Source of the DNA: Candidatus Ventrousia excrementavium
GTDB taxonomy: Bacteria > Bacillota > Clostridia > Oscillospirales > Butyricicoccaceae
DNA: 64,000 nt
Assembly (NCBI GenBank): GCA_018714845.1
Contig: DVMR01000058.1
Coordinates: 1-64,000 of the forward strand
Direction of reading: 5' to 3'
In this document: positions 1-8,551 of the stretch, piece by piece
Position numbering within the stretch: the stretch's first letter is position 1
Layout: every line of letters begins with the position of its first letter
Notes under the pieces: model-generated
The model's database searches: none
Told to the model about the DNA's origin: nothing
The model's input: the letters and a program-made list of their open reading frames with translations, nothing else
Translations under genes and position numbers: made by a program

Positions 1-23
1 TCTCCCAGCTGAGCTATGCTCCC
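1..23 (-). tRNA. tRNA gene, 5' part only (cut by window edge)
   Basis: Read on the minus strand, the edge gives a 7-base acceptor arm (GGGAGCA), then T8-A9, a GCTC D-stem and the AGCTGGGAGA D-loop found in many bacterial tRNAs. The anticodon lies outside the window. The 5' half resembles Clostridia tRNA-Val or tRNA-Ala, but the isotype cannot be fixed from what is visible. Confidence 0.75.
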
Positions 24-83
24 GCGCCTCACAGCGACGAGAATTATTATACACATTTCCCGGCCTATTGTCAAGGGTTTCCT

Positions 84-965
84 TCAATTTTTTTGATTGG
101 AAAGCAAAGCGCGCAGCTCTTCCGGCGTAAAGGCATAGTCTGCATCGCAGAACTGGCAGGTGACATGGGTATCTTCCCCGCTGTCGGCCAGCTTCAAAAG
201 CTCATCGCGTCCCATGCTCAAAAGGGCCTGTTCAACTTTTCCGCGCGAGCACTTGCACTCATAGGCAACCGGATGCCGGTCCAGCACTTCAACATCCATA
301 CCATCAAACAGCGCCGCCATAGCCTGTTCAATACTTTGTTTCTGCAAATGTCCAGTCACGCTGCCAAAGGCCGCGATGCGTTTTTCAAGCTCAGTGATGA
401 GCTCGTCATCCGCGCCCGGCATAAGCTGGATCATAAATCCACCGGCACAGGTCACCGACTGATCCCGCCCGACCAGCACGCCCAGCGCGCACACTGTCGG
501 CACCTGCTCGCTGACCGCGAAATAGGCCGCCACATCCTCGGCAATCTCGCCGCTTTGCAGCTCGACCCGGCCGGAAAATGGCTCGCCCTCGCCCATATCG
601 CGCAGGACAGTCAGCACGCCATCCGCCCCTACGCCGCCGCCGACATCCAGCTTGCCATCAGGACGCAGCGGCAGCTCGACCGCCGGATTCTGCAAATAGC
701 CCCGCGCGTTGCCGTGCGCGTCGGCCACAGCCGTAATGGAGCCCAGCGGTCCGCCGCCGCGAATCTGTAGCGTTACCGAACCGTTGTCATTTTTAATGTC
801 GTCGCCCATCATGCTGCACGCCGTCAGCGTGCGTCCCAACGCCGCCGTTGCCAGTGGCAGGGTACGGTGGATGGTGCGCATCCGCTCGACCATATTGGTC
901 GACTGCTCGGCGACAAACCGAACCATGCCGTGTGCCGCCATTCCGCGAATCAAAAGATCAGCCAT
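84..965 (-). CDS. hslO: Hsp33 redox-regulated chaperonin
   Basis: A 293-residue protein, the usual length of Hsp33, a cytosolic holdase switched on by oxidative unfolding. The C-terminal zinc switch is intact: Cys237-x-Cys239 (YECKC) and Cys270-x2-Cys273 (CQFC). The N-terminal half carries the family's beta-rich chaperone core, including the RGGGPLG segment near residue 69. It is the last gene before the edge tRNA and lies 9 nt downstream of the methyltransferase gene, so the two are probably co-transcribed. Confidence 0.95.
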   Translation of the reverse strand: MADLLIRGMAAHGMVRFVAEQSTNMVERMRTIHRTLPLATAALGRTLTACSMMGDDIKNDNGSVTLQIRGGGPLGSITAVADAHGNARGYLQNPAVELPLRPDGKLDVGGGVGADGVLTVLRDMGEGEPFSGRVELQSGEIAEDVAAYFAVSEQVPTVCALGVLVGRDQSVTCAGGFMIQLMPGADDELITELEKRIAAFGSVTGHLQKQSIEQAMAALFDGMDVEVLDRHPVAYECKCSRGKVEQALLSMGRDELLKLADSGEDTHVTCQFCDADYAFTPEELRALLSNQKN

Positions 966-974
966 TGATTTTCC

Positions 975-1745
975 TCACTTTTTGCCGTTGATCGTCCCTG
1001 TAGGGGACTGCTTTTGGGCGGCAAAAAACAGCCGCCCTGTCTCCTCCTGCGCCGGATGCAGAGATAAACCCTGAAAGACGCCGCGCAACGAAAACCCGGT
1101 TTCAGCCAGCACCTGCTCCAGCACTTCGCGCGGATAGGCACGCTGAACATGCTCTTCCGTACGGCGCTGATAACCGCCATGCTGCTCAAAAAACAGGTCA
1201 ACCTGATGCACGCACAGCCGGCTGCGGCCGTCCCAGCCATAGCGCCATGCGCTGAACCACCCTTCGCCCTCATCGACGCTGCACAGCCCGTCCATCGCTC
1301 GAAACAGCGCAGGCGTTTTGACATCAAACAAAAACAGTCCGCCCTGCTCCAAAAAGAGTGACACACGCGAAAAGGCACGCCTGAGCTGCCGGCGGTCGGT
1401 CAGGTAATTGACACTGTCCAGGCAGCAGACCGCAGCCTGGACAGTACCGTACAAATCGAGTTCACACATGTCCTGGCAGATAAAGACCGGCGGTACCGGC
1501 AGGTCCCCACACTTTTCCCTGGCTACAGTGAGCATATCAGGCGAAATGTCGGCCGCGATCATTTCATATCCGCGCTGCGCCAAAAGCCGGGTCAGCGACC
1601 CGGTGCCGCAGGCCAACTCGAGCACGATTGACGGTTTTTGCCTGTAACGACGGAAAAGCCGCTCAATCTGAGCGGCATATTCCTCATAGGGCACATTGTC
1701 GGTCAGGCAGTCGTAAAGCCCGGCCAGGGAAGAATACTGCGTCAT
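975..1745 (-). CDS. Class I SAM-dependent methyltransferase
   Basis: A 256-residue soluble protein with a Rossmann methyltransferase fold. Motif I reads LELACGTGSLT, with the adenine/ribose-binding acidic strand IAADIS after it. The reading frame is open further upstream, but the ATG at 1745 overlaps the stop of the yerC gene (ATGA), which argues for translational coupling and this start. The substrate cannot be told from sequence. Homologues are commonly placed next to yerC-type genes and annotated only as methyltransferases. Confidence 0.85.
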   Translation of the reverse strand: MTQYSSLAGLYDCLTDNVPYEEYAAQIERLFRRYRQKPSIVLELACGTGSLTRLLAQRGYEMIAADISPDMLTVAREKCGDLPVPPVFICQDMCELDLYGTVQAAVCCLDSVNYLTDRRQLRRAFSRVSLFLEQGGLFLFDVKTPALFRAMDGLCSVDEGEGWFSAWRYGWDGRSRLCVHQVDLFFEQHGGYQRRTEEHVQRAYPREVLEQVLAETGFSLRGVFQGLSLHPAQEETGRLFFAAQKQSPTGTINGKK

Positions 1746-2035
1746 TCCTCTTCTTTCACGCGCTCCAGCGCTTTGCGGTAGCCGCCTTTGCCATAGTTGA
1801 GGCAACGGTTGACACGGCTGATGGTCGCCGTGCTGGCACCTGTCATCTCAACAATATCAGTATAGATATACCCTGCGCTCAAAAGCCGCGCCACCCAAAA
1901 GCGCTGCTTGATGGCCAGAAGCTCGGACACAGTACACAGGTCGTCAAACAGGTCATAGCACTCTTCCACGCTTTCCAGCTTCAAAATGGCTTCGAACAGT
2001 TTGTCCATGTTCTCATCGCGAATGCTGTTGTTCAT
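1742..2035 (-). CDS. YerC/YecD-family TrpR-related DNA-binding protein
   Basis: A 97-residue all-helical protein of the TrpR superfamily. The central part (LLAIKQRFWVARLL, then YTDIVEMTGASTATISRVNR) is the helix-turn-helix characteristic of this clade. These proteins resemble the tryptophan repressor but their ligand is not established. An internal ATG at codon 10 is a possible shorter start. It is first in a short operon with the methyltransferase and hslO. A palindrome overlaps its likely -10 element, which suggests autoregulation (inference). Confidence 0.85.
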   Translation of the reverse strand: MNNSIRDENMDKLFEAILKLESVEECYDLFDDLCTVSELLAIKQRFWVARLLSAGYIYTDIVEMTGASTATISRVNRCLNYGKGGYRKALERVKEEE

Positions 2036-2083
2036 ACGATCCCCTTCCTATTCCGGCGCAGACAGTACAGCCGCGCCTATTCT

Positions 2084-2118
2084 AACTATAAGTATAGTTT
2101 ATCGAAAATCGCATACAA
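2084..2118 (-). promoter_or_regulatory. Candidate promoter and palindromic operator of the yerC operon
   Basis: On the minus strand TTGTAT (2113-2118), a 16-nt spacer and TATACT (2091-2096) form a plausible sigma-A promoter. The -10 lies inside a 16-bp palindrome, arms AACTATA and TATAGTT at 2084-2099, separated by two bases. The half-site resembles the ACTAG half of TrpR operators only loosely. Confidence 0.5.
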
Positions 2119-2151
2119 AGTAAAGTGCTAAAACGTTTTTCCGCTATCGGA

Positions 2152-2796
2152 TTATTTGATAACCTGCCATAATTCGCGCAAATCGGATATGACCGGACAA
2201 CCGCAGCGCGACAAATCCGCATACGACTGGTGGCCGCAGCTGAGCAGGACGCAGCGGGCCCCCAATGCCTGCGCCACTTCCCAATCGTGGACCAAGTCGC
2301 CGATGACCAGCACCTGATCCGGCGGCGCCCCGCTTTGCTTCAGCCAGTCCTGAGCACGGCCGACCTTGCTCTCTGACCGGATGTTCTCGGCCCCCAGCAC
2401 CGCTTCAAAGGCGTCTGCCAGCTCAAGTTCCTGTAAAATGGTGAGCAGGCGCTGCTGCTCAAAGGACGAGAGCACGACCTGTCGGCAGCCCGCGGCCGCA
2501 AAGCGGCTGACCGCCTCACGCGCGCCGGGAGCCAGGCGCGCCAGTGAAAAATGGCGTGCATAGCCCTCAACAAACTCGCGGCTCAGCGTTTCAAACGGGA
2601 CCTGCGACAGGTCGAACAGTTTTTCATAATAGCGGATGATGGGCATTTCCATCAGCTCATAGTACCAGGCACGGGTCATGGGCTCCCTGCCGCGGCTGAC
2701 CAGCATGTCGCTGACCGCAGCGACTGCGACGTCCAAATCGTCGAGCAGCGTGCCGTTGAAGTCCCACAAAACGTGAGTACAACTGCCCACAGGCAT
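2152..2796 (-). CDS. HAD-family hydrolase, phosphoglycolate-phosphatase-like
   Basis: A 214-residue protein with all four HAD motifs: the nucleophile motif DFNGT (residues 12-16, with Asn in place of the usual Gly), the Ser motif VVLSS, the Lys in SKVGRAQ, and the acidic motif VIGDLVHDWE. A helical cap is inserted after motif I, as in the phosphoglycolate phosphatase/beta-phosphoglucomutase branch. Its ATG overlaps the sdaAA stop (TAATG), so it is the last gene of the long operon. The physiological substrate is unknown. Confidence 0.85.
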   Translation of the reverse strand: MPVGSCTHVLWDFNGTLLDDLDVAVAAVSDMLVSRGREPMTRAWYYELMEMPIIRYYEKLFDLSQVPFETLSREFVEGYARHFSLARLAPGAREAVSRFAAAGCRQVVLSSFEQQRLLTILQELELADAFEAVLGAENIRSESKVGRAQDWLKQSGAPPDQVLVIGDLVHDWEVAQALGARCVLLSCGHQSYADLSRCGCPVISDLRELWQVIK

Positions 2797-3665
2797 TAAA
2801 AGAGGCGCCGCTTGGCCTTGAGCCCGGTCGGCGTGATGGCCAGTCCGCCCTCGGCCGTTTCACGGATGCAGGCCGGCAGGTTGCAGCCAATCTGGTACAT
2901 GGCGTCAATAACCTCATCAGGGGGAATAAAGCTCTCAACCCCGGCCAGTGCCAGGTCCGCCGCCGCAATAGCCATACAGGCATACATGCCGTTGCGCTTG
3001 ATGCACGGCACTTCGACCAGACCGGCCACCGGGTCGCAGGCCAGGCCCAGCGCGTTTTTGAGCGCAATGGCCGCTGCGTGAGTTGTCTGACGTGCCGTGC
3101 CACCCATGACGTCGCACAGTGCGGCAGCCGCCATGGCACAGCCGCTTCCGACCTCGGCCTGACAGCCGCCCTGCGCGCCCGAAATGGTCGCCCGGGTGGC
3201 GATGACAGCGCCGATACCCGTCGCGGTAATCAGCGCGTTGACGGCCTCACGGTCAGTAAAACCGTACTCTTCCTGCGCGGCCAGCAAAACACCGGGCAGC
3301 ACGCCTGCCGCTCCTGCCGTCGGCGCTGCGACAATGACGCCCATAGCCGCGTTGTACTCGCTGGTGCCCAGCGCATAGGCCATGGCACGGGCTGACAGGG
3401 AGCCGAGCAAATTCTTACGGTTTTTGAAGTGCCGGTAATACCGTGCCGCATCGCCCCCTGTCAAACCGCTGACCGAGCGGATCTCGCTCGAGATTCCGCC
3501 ATTGGCCGCGTCGCGCATGATATCATATGTTTTTAAAACCCGCTCACGCAGTTCTTCGATGCTCAAGCCGCTGTCAGCCTGTTCTTCACGCAGGACGATC
3601 TGCCAGATAGGCTGATTGTCCTTGGCCGCCTCGTCAAGCAGGTAATCAATGCTGGGAATATTCAT
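2796..3665 (-). CDS. sdaAA: L-serine ammonia-lyase, iron-sulfur-dependent, alpha subunit
   Basis: A 289-residue catalytic subunit of the two-subunit anaerobic L-serine dehydratase, which deaminates serine to pyruvate and ammonia using an oxygen-sensitive [4Fe-4S] cluster. Family-typical segments are visible: GGISSEIRSVSGLTGGDA, PTAGAAGVLPGVL, the SGAQGGCQAEVGSGCAMA cysteine-rich loop, and CDPVAGLVEVPCIKRN. It lies 17 nt after sdaAB. In this genome the order is beta then alpha, both embedded in the rpoD operon. Confidence 0.95.
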   Translation of the reverse strand: MNIPSIDYLLDEAAKDNQPIWQIVLREEQADSGLSIEELRERVLKTYDIMRDAANGGISSEIRSVSGLTGGDAARYYRHFKNRKNLLGSLSARAMAYALGTSEYNAAMGVIVAAPTAGAAGVLPGVLLAAQEEYGFTDREAVNALITATGIGAVIATRATISGAQGGCQAEVGSGCAMAAAALCDVMGGTARQTTHAAAIALKNALGLACDPVAGLVEVPCIKRNGMYACMAIAAADLALAGVESFIPPDEVIDAMYQIGCNLPACIRETAEGGLAITPTGLKAKRRLF

Positions 3666-3682
3666 AGTCTGTCCGCCTGCCT

Positions 3683-4345
3683 TTAAAATTTGGGTATGGA
3701 GACCACGCTTTTGACGTTGTGAACCTGCGAAAGCGCAGCGACGGTTTTCGGGTCGACCGGCACGTCGGTCTCAATAATGGTGATGACGTTTCCGTCACGT
3801 CTGTCGCGGGAAAGGCGCAGGTTGCCGATGTTGTAGCCACAGCCTGACAGCGTCTGCGCCATGCCAGCCAGTGTCCCCGGCGCGTCCTGGTGAAAGACGA
3901 CCAGCGTGTCGTAAAGACAGGCCGCGTCGATGGCAAAGCCGTTGAGCTCGACCAGCCGAATGGCGCCGCCGCCCACTGAAACGCCGCGCAGATTGACGCT
4001 TTTAAGCGCCCCCTGCGCCTCGATACGCACTGTATTGGGGTGAAAGCGCGGCTCTTCCGCCGTGGTGAGCTCGTATTCCATGCCGCGCAGCTGGGCGAGC
4101 TGAAGGCTGTCACGCACCTTGACATTGTCCGTGTTAAAACCGAGCAAACCGCCGATAACGGCCTTGTCAGTGCCGTGTCCGCGATAAGTGTCGGCAAACG
4201 AGCCGTAAAAGGTCACCTTGGCCTTTTTGACGTCCTCGCCCAAAATGATTCGGCAGGCCAGCCCGATGCGGATGGCGCCCGCTGTGTGCGAAGACGACGG
4301 CCCGACAGTGATCGGGCCGAGGATATCAAACATATTCACGCTCAT
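3683..4345 (-). CDS. sdaAB: L-serine ammonia-lyase, iron-sulfur-dependent, beta subunit
   Basis: A beta subunit of about 220 residues. The N-terminus carries the family signature FDILGPITVGPSSSHTAGA, and the C-terminal roughly 75 residues (NVITIIETDVPVD onward) look like an ACT domain, the likely regulatory part. I placed the start at the ATG at 4345. An in-frame GTG three codons earlier is also possible, because no strong Shine-Dalgarno decides between them. It lies between gdhA and sdaAA with very short spacers. Confidence 0.93.
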   Translation of the reverse strand: MSVNMFDILGPITVGPSSSHTAGAIRIGLACRIILGEDVKKAKVTFYGSFADTYRGHGTDKAVIGGLLGFNTDNVKVRDSLQLAQLRGMEYELTTAEEPRFHPNTVRIEAQGALKSVNLRGVSVGGGAIRLVELNGFAIDAACLYDTLVVFHQDAPGTLAGMAQTLSGCGYNIGNLRLSRDRRDGNVITIIETDVPVDPKTVAALSQVHNVKSVVSIPKF

Positions 4346-4360
4346 GCTGCCCACCGTCCA

Positions 4361-5617
4361 TCAGGGGAAAATGCCGCGAATGCGCTTGGCCGTGCATACA
4401 CGCTCCAGCGCGATCAAATAAGCGCCCATGCGCATGGGGACGGCGTTTTTCCGCGAAACTTCCCACACCTCGTCATATGCCTTGAGAATGACGTTTTTGA
4501 GCATGCGGTTAATCTCGAACTCATCCCACATCAGCGACTGCACATTCTGGACGCGCTCGAAGTACGAAACGATGATGCCGCCCAGCGTGGCCACAAGGTC
4601 AGGGATGACAAGACATTCCTTTTTGTTCAGGACTTCGTCAGCCTCAGCCGTGATCTGTGCGTTGCCGCCTTCAATAACAATCTGTGCCTGCACTGATGCG
4701 GCATTCTGGGCATTGATAACATCAGAAACGGCACAGGGCGCCAGGATGGTGCATTCTGTGGCGATCAGTTCTTCATTGGTGATGTGCTCCACGCCGTTTT
4801 CCTGATACTCCGCGATTTTGTGCCCGCTTTCAACGTGTGCGACCACAGCCTGAATGTTGAGCCCGCGGGCGCTGCGCACACCGCCGCTCGTGTCACTGAC
4901 AGCGACCACGCGCACGCCGTCTTCAAACAGGCGGCGCGCTGCTTCCTTGCCGACTTTGCCAAATCCCAGAATAGCCGCTGTGCAGTCCTCTTCAAGAATC
5001 TTGAGGCGCTTGCGAGTCTCTCGCAGGATGTAACTTACGCCGCGGCCGGTCGCTTCAGTCCTGCCCAGCGATCCGCCGAGAAGCAGCGGCTTGCCCGTGA
5101 CGATGCCCGGCACAGCGTGGCCGCGCATCATGCTGTAGGTATCCATGATCCAGCCCATGATTTCTTCATTGGTGTTTACATCGGGCGCCGGAATGTCTTC
5201 GTCCGGCCCGATGATAGGCAGAATCATGGCGGTATAGCGCCGTGTCAGGCGCTTGAGCTCGTTTTTGGACAGGGTCGACGGGTCGACGATAACTCCGCCC
5301 TTGGCCCCGCCGAAGGGGAGATTGGCCAGCGCACACTTAAAGGTCATGAGCGCGGCCAGCGCCTTCATCTCATCGTGATTGACGCTCTGATGATAGCGCA
5401 CGCCGCCCTTGTACGGGCCGAGCAGGCTGGAGTGCTGGACGCGGAAGCCCTCGAAAATAGTGACCGTGCCGTCGTCCATTTCAACGGGGATGGAGACCGA
5501 CAGCTCGCGCTCAGGATATTTGATAAACTCATAGGCCGACCGCTCGTAGCCCAAAAGTTTGGCCGCCTGGTCGACTGTCTGCGTAAAGCTGACATACGGA
5601 TTATTGGCTTGTGTCAC
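4361..5617 (-). CDS. gdhA: Glu/Leu/Phe/Val-type dehydrogenase, probably glutamate dehydrogenase
   Basis: A 418-residue enzyme of the hexameric amino-acid dehydrogenase family, which interconverts glutamate and 2-oxoglutarate with NAD(P)(H). Substrate-site residues are seen in GPYKGGVRYH (Lys70) and the catalytic PFGGAKGG (Lys106). The nucleotide-binding Rossmann motif is LGFGKVGKEAA. The length matches the roughly 420-residue clade. The start is GTG, with GAGGTGA correctly spaced upstream. It lies 9 nt after rpoD, and with sdaAB/sdaAA it gives the operon two amino-acid deaminating activities. Confidence 0.92.
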   Translation of the reverse strand: MTQANNPYVSFTQTVDQAAKLLGYERSAYEFIKYPERELSVSIPVEMDDGTVTIFEGFRVQHSSLLGPYKGGVRYHQSVNHDEMKALAALMTFKCALANLPFGGAKGGVIVDPSTLSKNELKRLTRRYTAMILPIIGPDEDIPAPDVNTNEEIMGWIMDTYSMMRGHAVPGIVTGKPLLLGGSLGRTEATGRGVSYILRETRKRLKILEEDCTAAILGFGKVGKEAARRLFEDGVRVVAVSDTSGGVRSARGLNIQAVVAHVESGHKIAEYQENGVEHITNEELIATECTILAPCAVSDVINAQNAASVQAQIVIEGGNAQITAEADEVLNKKECLVIPDLVATLGGIIVSYFERVQNVQSLMWDEFEINRMLKNVILKAYDEVWEVSRKNAVPMRMGAYLIALERVCTAKRIRGIFP

Positions 5618-5626
5618 ATTGTCACC

Positions 5627-6754
5627 TCAGTTTAAAAAGTCCTTGAGCTTTTTCGAGCGCGAGGGATGGCGCAGCTTGCGCAGGGCCTTGGCCTCGATTT
5701 GACGGATACGTTCGCGCGTGACGTTGAATTCCTTGCCGACCTCTTCCAAAGTGCGGGTGCGGCCGTCTTCAATGCCAAAGCGCAGGCGCAGCACCTTTTC
5801 CTCGCGCGGGGTCAGCGTTTTGAGCACGTCGACGAGCTGCTCCTTGAGCAGGGTGAACGATGCGACCTCTGCCGGCTCGGGCGCATCATCATCCGGGATA
5901 AAGTCGCCCAAATGGCTGTCTTCCTCCTCGCCGATCGGGGTTTCGAGCGAGACCGGCTCCTGCGCAATCTTCAGGATTTCGCGCACCTTCTGCACCGGCA
6001 TTCCCATTTCCTCCGAAATCTCTTCAGGGGTGGGGTCGTGCCCCAGCTCCTGCAGAAGCTGACGTGACACGCGAATCACCTTGTTGATGGTCTCGACCAT
6101 GTGTACCGGAATGCGGATGGTGCGGGCCTGGTCGGCAATGGCGCGGGTAATTGCCTGGCGAATCCACCACGTCGCGTAGGTCGAGAACTTGTAGCCTTTT
6201 GTATAATCAAACTTTTCGACCGCCTTGATGAGGCCCAGATTACCCTCCTGAATCAAGTCCAGAAAGAGCATTCCGCGGCCGACATAGCGCTTGGCGATAG
6301 AGACAACGAGGCGCAGGTTGGCCTCGGCCAGGCGTTTTTTGGCCGCCTCATCTCCCTCGAGCATCCGGCGGGCCAGCTCAATCTCTTCGTCAGGCTGCAA
6401 AAGGTCGACCTTGCCAATCTCTTTCAAATACATGCGCACCGGGTCGTCGATAGCCAGTCCCTCGGCCAGCGCCGACGTGTCGACCAGCTCTTCCTCGGGA
6501 ATCTCTTCCACGTTGCCGGGAAAGTCTCCGTCCACATCGTCCAGGGCAGGCGCATCGAGCAAAAAGTCCTCGTCCTCGACGGCGACGTCGATGCCCGCCT
6601 TTTCCAGCGCCTCAAAAAAGCGGTCCTGCTGATCGGGGTCGAGCTCCATCTCGTCAAAGACGACATTGATTTCTTTCATCGTCAGCTTGCCATTCTTTTT
6701 GCCCTGCTCCAGCAGATCGTGCAGCAGGTTTTTTGCATTTTCCATTTCCGCCAT
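5627..6754 (-). CDS. rpoD: Primary RNA polymerase sigma factor (RpoD/SigA)
   Basis: A 375-residue group 1 sigma factor. Region 1.1 is short and acidic (residues 1-90). Region 1.2/2.1 starts at [11 protein letters not shown]. Region 2.3-2.4, which melts and reads the -10, is [19 protein letters not shown]. Region 4.2, which reads the -35, ends with [20 protein letters not shown]. It is preceded by a strong GGGAGGA site 3 nt after dnaG, the classical dnaG-rpoD arrangement. Promoters elsewhere in this window fit its TTGACA/TATAAT specificity. Confidence 0.97.
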   Translation of the reverse strand: MAEMENAKNLLHDLLEQGKKNGKLTMKEINVVFDEMELDPDQQDRFFEALEKAGIDVAVEDEDFLLDAPALDDVDGDFPGNVEEIPEEELVDTSALAEGLAIDDPVRMYLKEIGKVDLLQPDEEIELARRMLEGDEAAKKRLAEANLRLVVSIAKRYVGRGMLFLDLIQEGNLGLIKAVEKFDYTKGYKFSTYATWWIRQAITRAIADQARTIRIPVHMVETINKVIRVSRQLLQELGHDPTPEEISEEMGMPVQKVREILKIAQEPVSLETPIGEEEDSHLGDFIPDDDAPEPAEVASFTLLKEQLVDVLKTLTPREEKVLRLRFGIEDGRTRTLEEVGKEFNVTRERIRQIEAKALRKLRHPSRSKKLKDFLN

Positions 6755-6757
6755 TCT

Positions 6758-8509
6758 TTATCCTCCCTCTTTGGAACGCCGACGGCTGGCCGCTTTGCGC
6801 AGCAGATCGTCGCCGTCCGGCTCGGTTCTCTTTTCATATTCGGACAAAATCGTGCTGATATAATCATCCATTTCGCGTTCCGGCTCGCGAGAACGCACCG
6901 ACTCGGCCAAAACACCCGACAGGTGGCGCACCTCGCCTTCCGGCAGTCCTGCCATGCAGGCGGCCGCAGACAGCTCAAGCCCCTGTTCGCGCCGCTCAAT
7001 GGCCTTTTGGTATATCTTTGCCAGAAAATCCGAAGAAAACGCGTCTGGAGATACTTTTTCCCTTGCTTGGTCTAAAAGATCCTGGTCCTGCAATACCAGC
7101 GCCAGCAGCTTTTCTTCACACAGCGCCGAGCGCGGATTCTGGTACCGCAGCTCACGCTCATGCGGCTGGACCTGCCGCAGCGGCTGCAGTGCCCGGCGCT
7201 CGGTCTCCTGCTTTTTCCGGCGCTCGCCGCGCGCCGATGCACGGGCGACCTCAGTCAAAACAGCGTTTTCAGAAAGCCCGGCCATCTGCGCGGCCGAGCG
7301 CGCGTAAATCTCGCGCTCAATGCGGTTGGGCATAGCCGCCAGCATGGGCACAGCGGCCTTTAAAAAGGCGATGCGCCCGTCGTCCTGGGTCAGGTCGTAC
7401 TGTGCAGCGAGCTGTGCGACGCGGTATTCGCCGTCGGTCTGCGGTTTCCGCAGCAGCAGGCCAAAGGCCTCGCTGCCGTTTTCACGGATATATTCGTCAG
7501 GGTCCTTGGCACCGGGGATGCGCAGCACACGCACCTCCATTCCGGCCCTGTTCAAAATGTCAATGGCGCGCTGCGCCGCCTTCTGCCCCGCTTCGTCCGA
7601 GTCGTAGCAGATGACAACCTCTTTGGTATACCGGGTCATCAGTTTGGCCTGCTCGTCAGTCAGCGCTGTGCCCAGCGACGCGACGGCGCAGTCAAACCCC
7701 GCCTGGTGCAGGGCGATGACATCCATATACCCTTCGGCCAGAATGAGACGGCCCTGCCTGCTTTTTTTTGCCAGGTTGAGGGCAAACAGGTTGCGGTTTT
7801 TATGAAACACCAGCGTGTCCGGCGAGTTTAAGTACTTGGGCTTGCTGTCATCAAGCACCCGTCCGCCAAAGCCGATGACATTGCCCCGCACATCGATGAT
7901 GGGGAACATGACCCGGCCGCGGAACCGGTCATACAGTCCGCCGCCGCTGCCGCGCACGGCAAGGCCGGCCTTTTCAATCTCAGCAGGCCGGTAACCCAGC
8001 CCGGTCAGATGCTTTAACAGACTGTCCCATGAATTCTCGGCCCAGCCCAGTCCAAAGCTGGTCACCGTTCGCTTTGACAAACCGCGGCGGACAAAGTAGG
8101 CCTGTGCCTGTTCGCCCTGCGGCTGCTGCAGCAGGGTGTGAAACCAGCGTGCCGCGTCGCGGTTCATGCTCAGCATCCGCTCGCGCGCACGCCGCTGCTC
8201 GTCGCTCTGCTCACGGTCCGTCGGCATTTCCATGCCGGCGCGGTCGGCCAAAAGCCGCACTGCATCCAGAAAGGGCAGGCCCTCAATCTTCATGATGAAC
8301 TGAATGACCCCGCCGCCTTCGCCGCAGCCGAAGCAGTAAAAAATCTGCTTATCTGGCGAGACGGAAAAGGACGGCGAGCGTTCGTTGTGAAAGGGACACA
8401 GGCCAAAGTAGTTGCTCCCGCTTTTTTTCAGGGGAACATAATGCTGAACGACCTCGACGATGTCGCTGCGCGCGACCAGCTCGTCCAGGAAGCTGTCAGG
8501 CAGTGCCAC
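6758..8509 (-). CDS. dnaG: DNA primase
   Basis: A 583-residue replication primase. The N-terminal CHC2 zinc-binding domain is complete (CPFHNERSPSFSV with a YCFGCG pair). The TOPRIM catalytic core follows, with LAEGYMDVIAL and the acidic CYDSDEAGQKA. A C-terminal helical domain that would contact the helicase follows. The start is GTG with AGGAGGG eight bases upstream. It is sandwiched between dgt and rpoD in the same operon. Confidence 0.97.
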   Translation of the reverse strand: MALPDSFLDELVARSDIVEVVQHYVPLKKSGSNYFGLCPFHNERSPSFSVSPDKQIFYCFGCGEGGGVIQFIMKIEGLPFLDAVRLLADRAGMEMPTDREQSDEQRRARERMLSMNRDAARWFHTLLQQPQGEQAQAYFVRRGLSKRTVTSFGLGWAENSWDSLLKHLTGLGYRPAEIEKAGLAVRGSGGGLYDRFRGRVMFPIIDVRGNVIGFGGRVLDDSKPKYLNSPDTLVFHKNRNLFALNLAKKSRQGRLILAEGYMDVIALHQAGFDCAVASLGTALTDEQAKLMTRYTKEVVICYDSDEAGQKAAQRAIDILNRAGMEVRVLRIPGAKDPDEYIRENGSEAFGLLLRKPQTDGEYRVAQLAAQYDLTQDDGRIAFLKAAVPMLAAMPNRIEREIYARSAAQMAGLSENAVLTEVARASARGERRKKQETERRALQPLRQVQPHERELRYQNPRSALCEEKLLALVLQDQDLLDQAREKVSPDAFSSDFLAKIYQKAIERREQGLELSAAACMAGLPEGEVRHLSGVLAESVRSREPEREMDDYISTILSEYEKRTEPDGDDLLRKAASRRRSKEGG

Positions 8510-8551
8510 ACTGCGCCCTCCTTTCGTTCATACAGGTCAAACCACCGCCTC

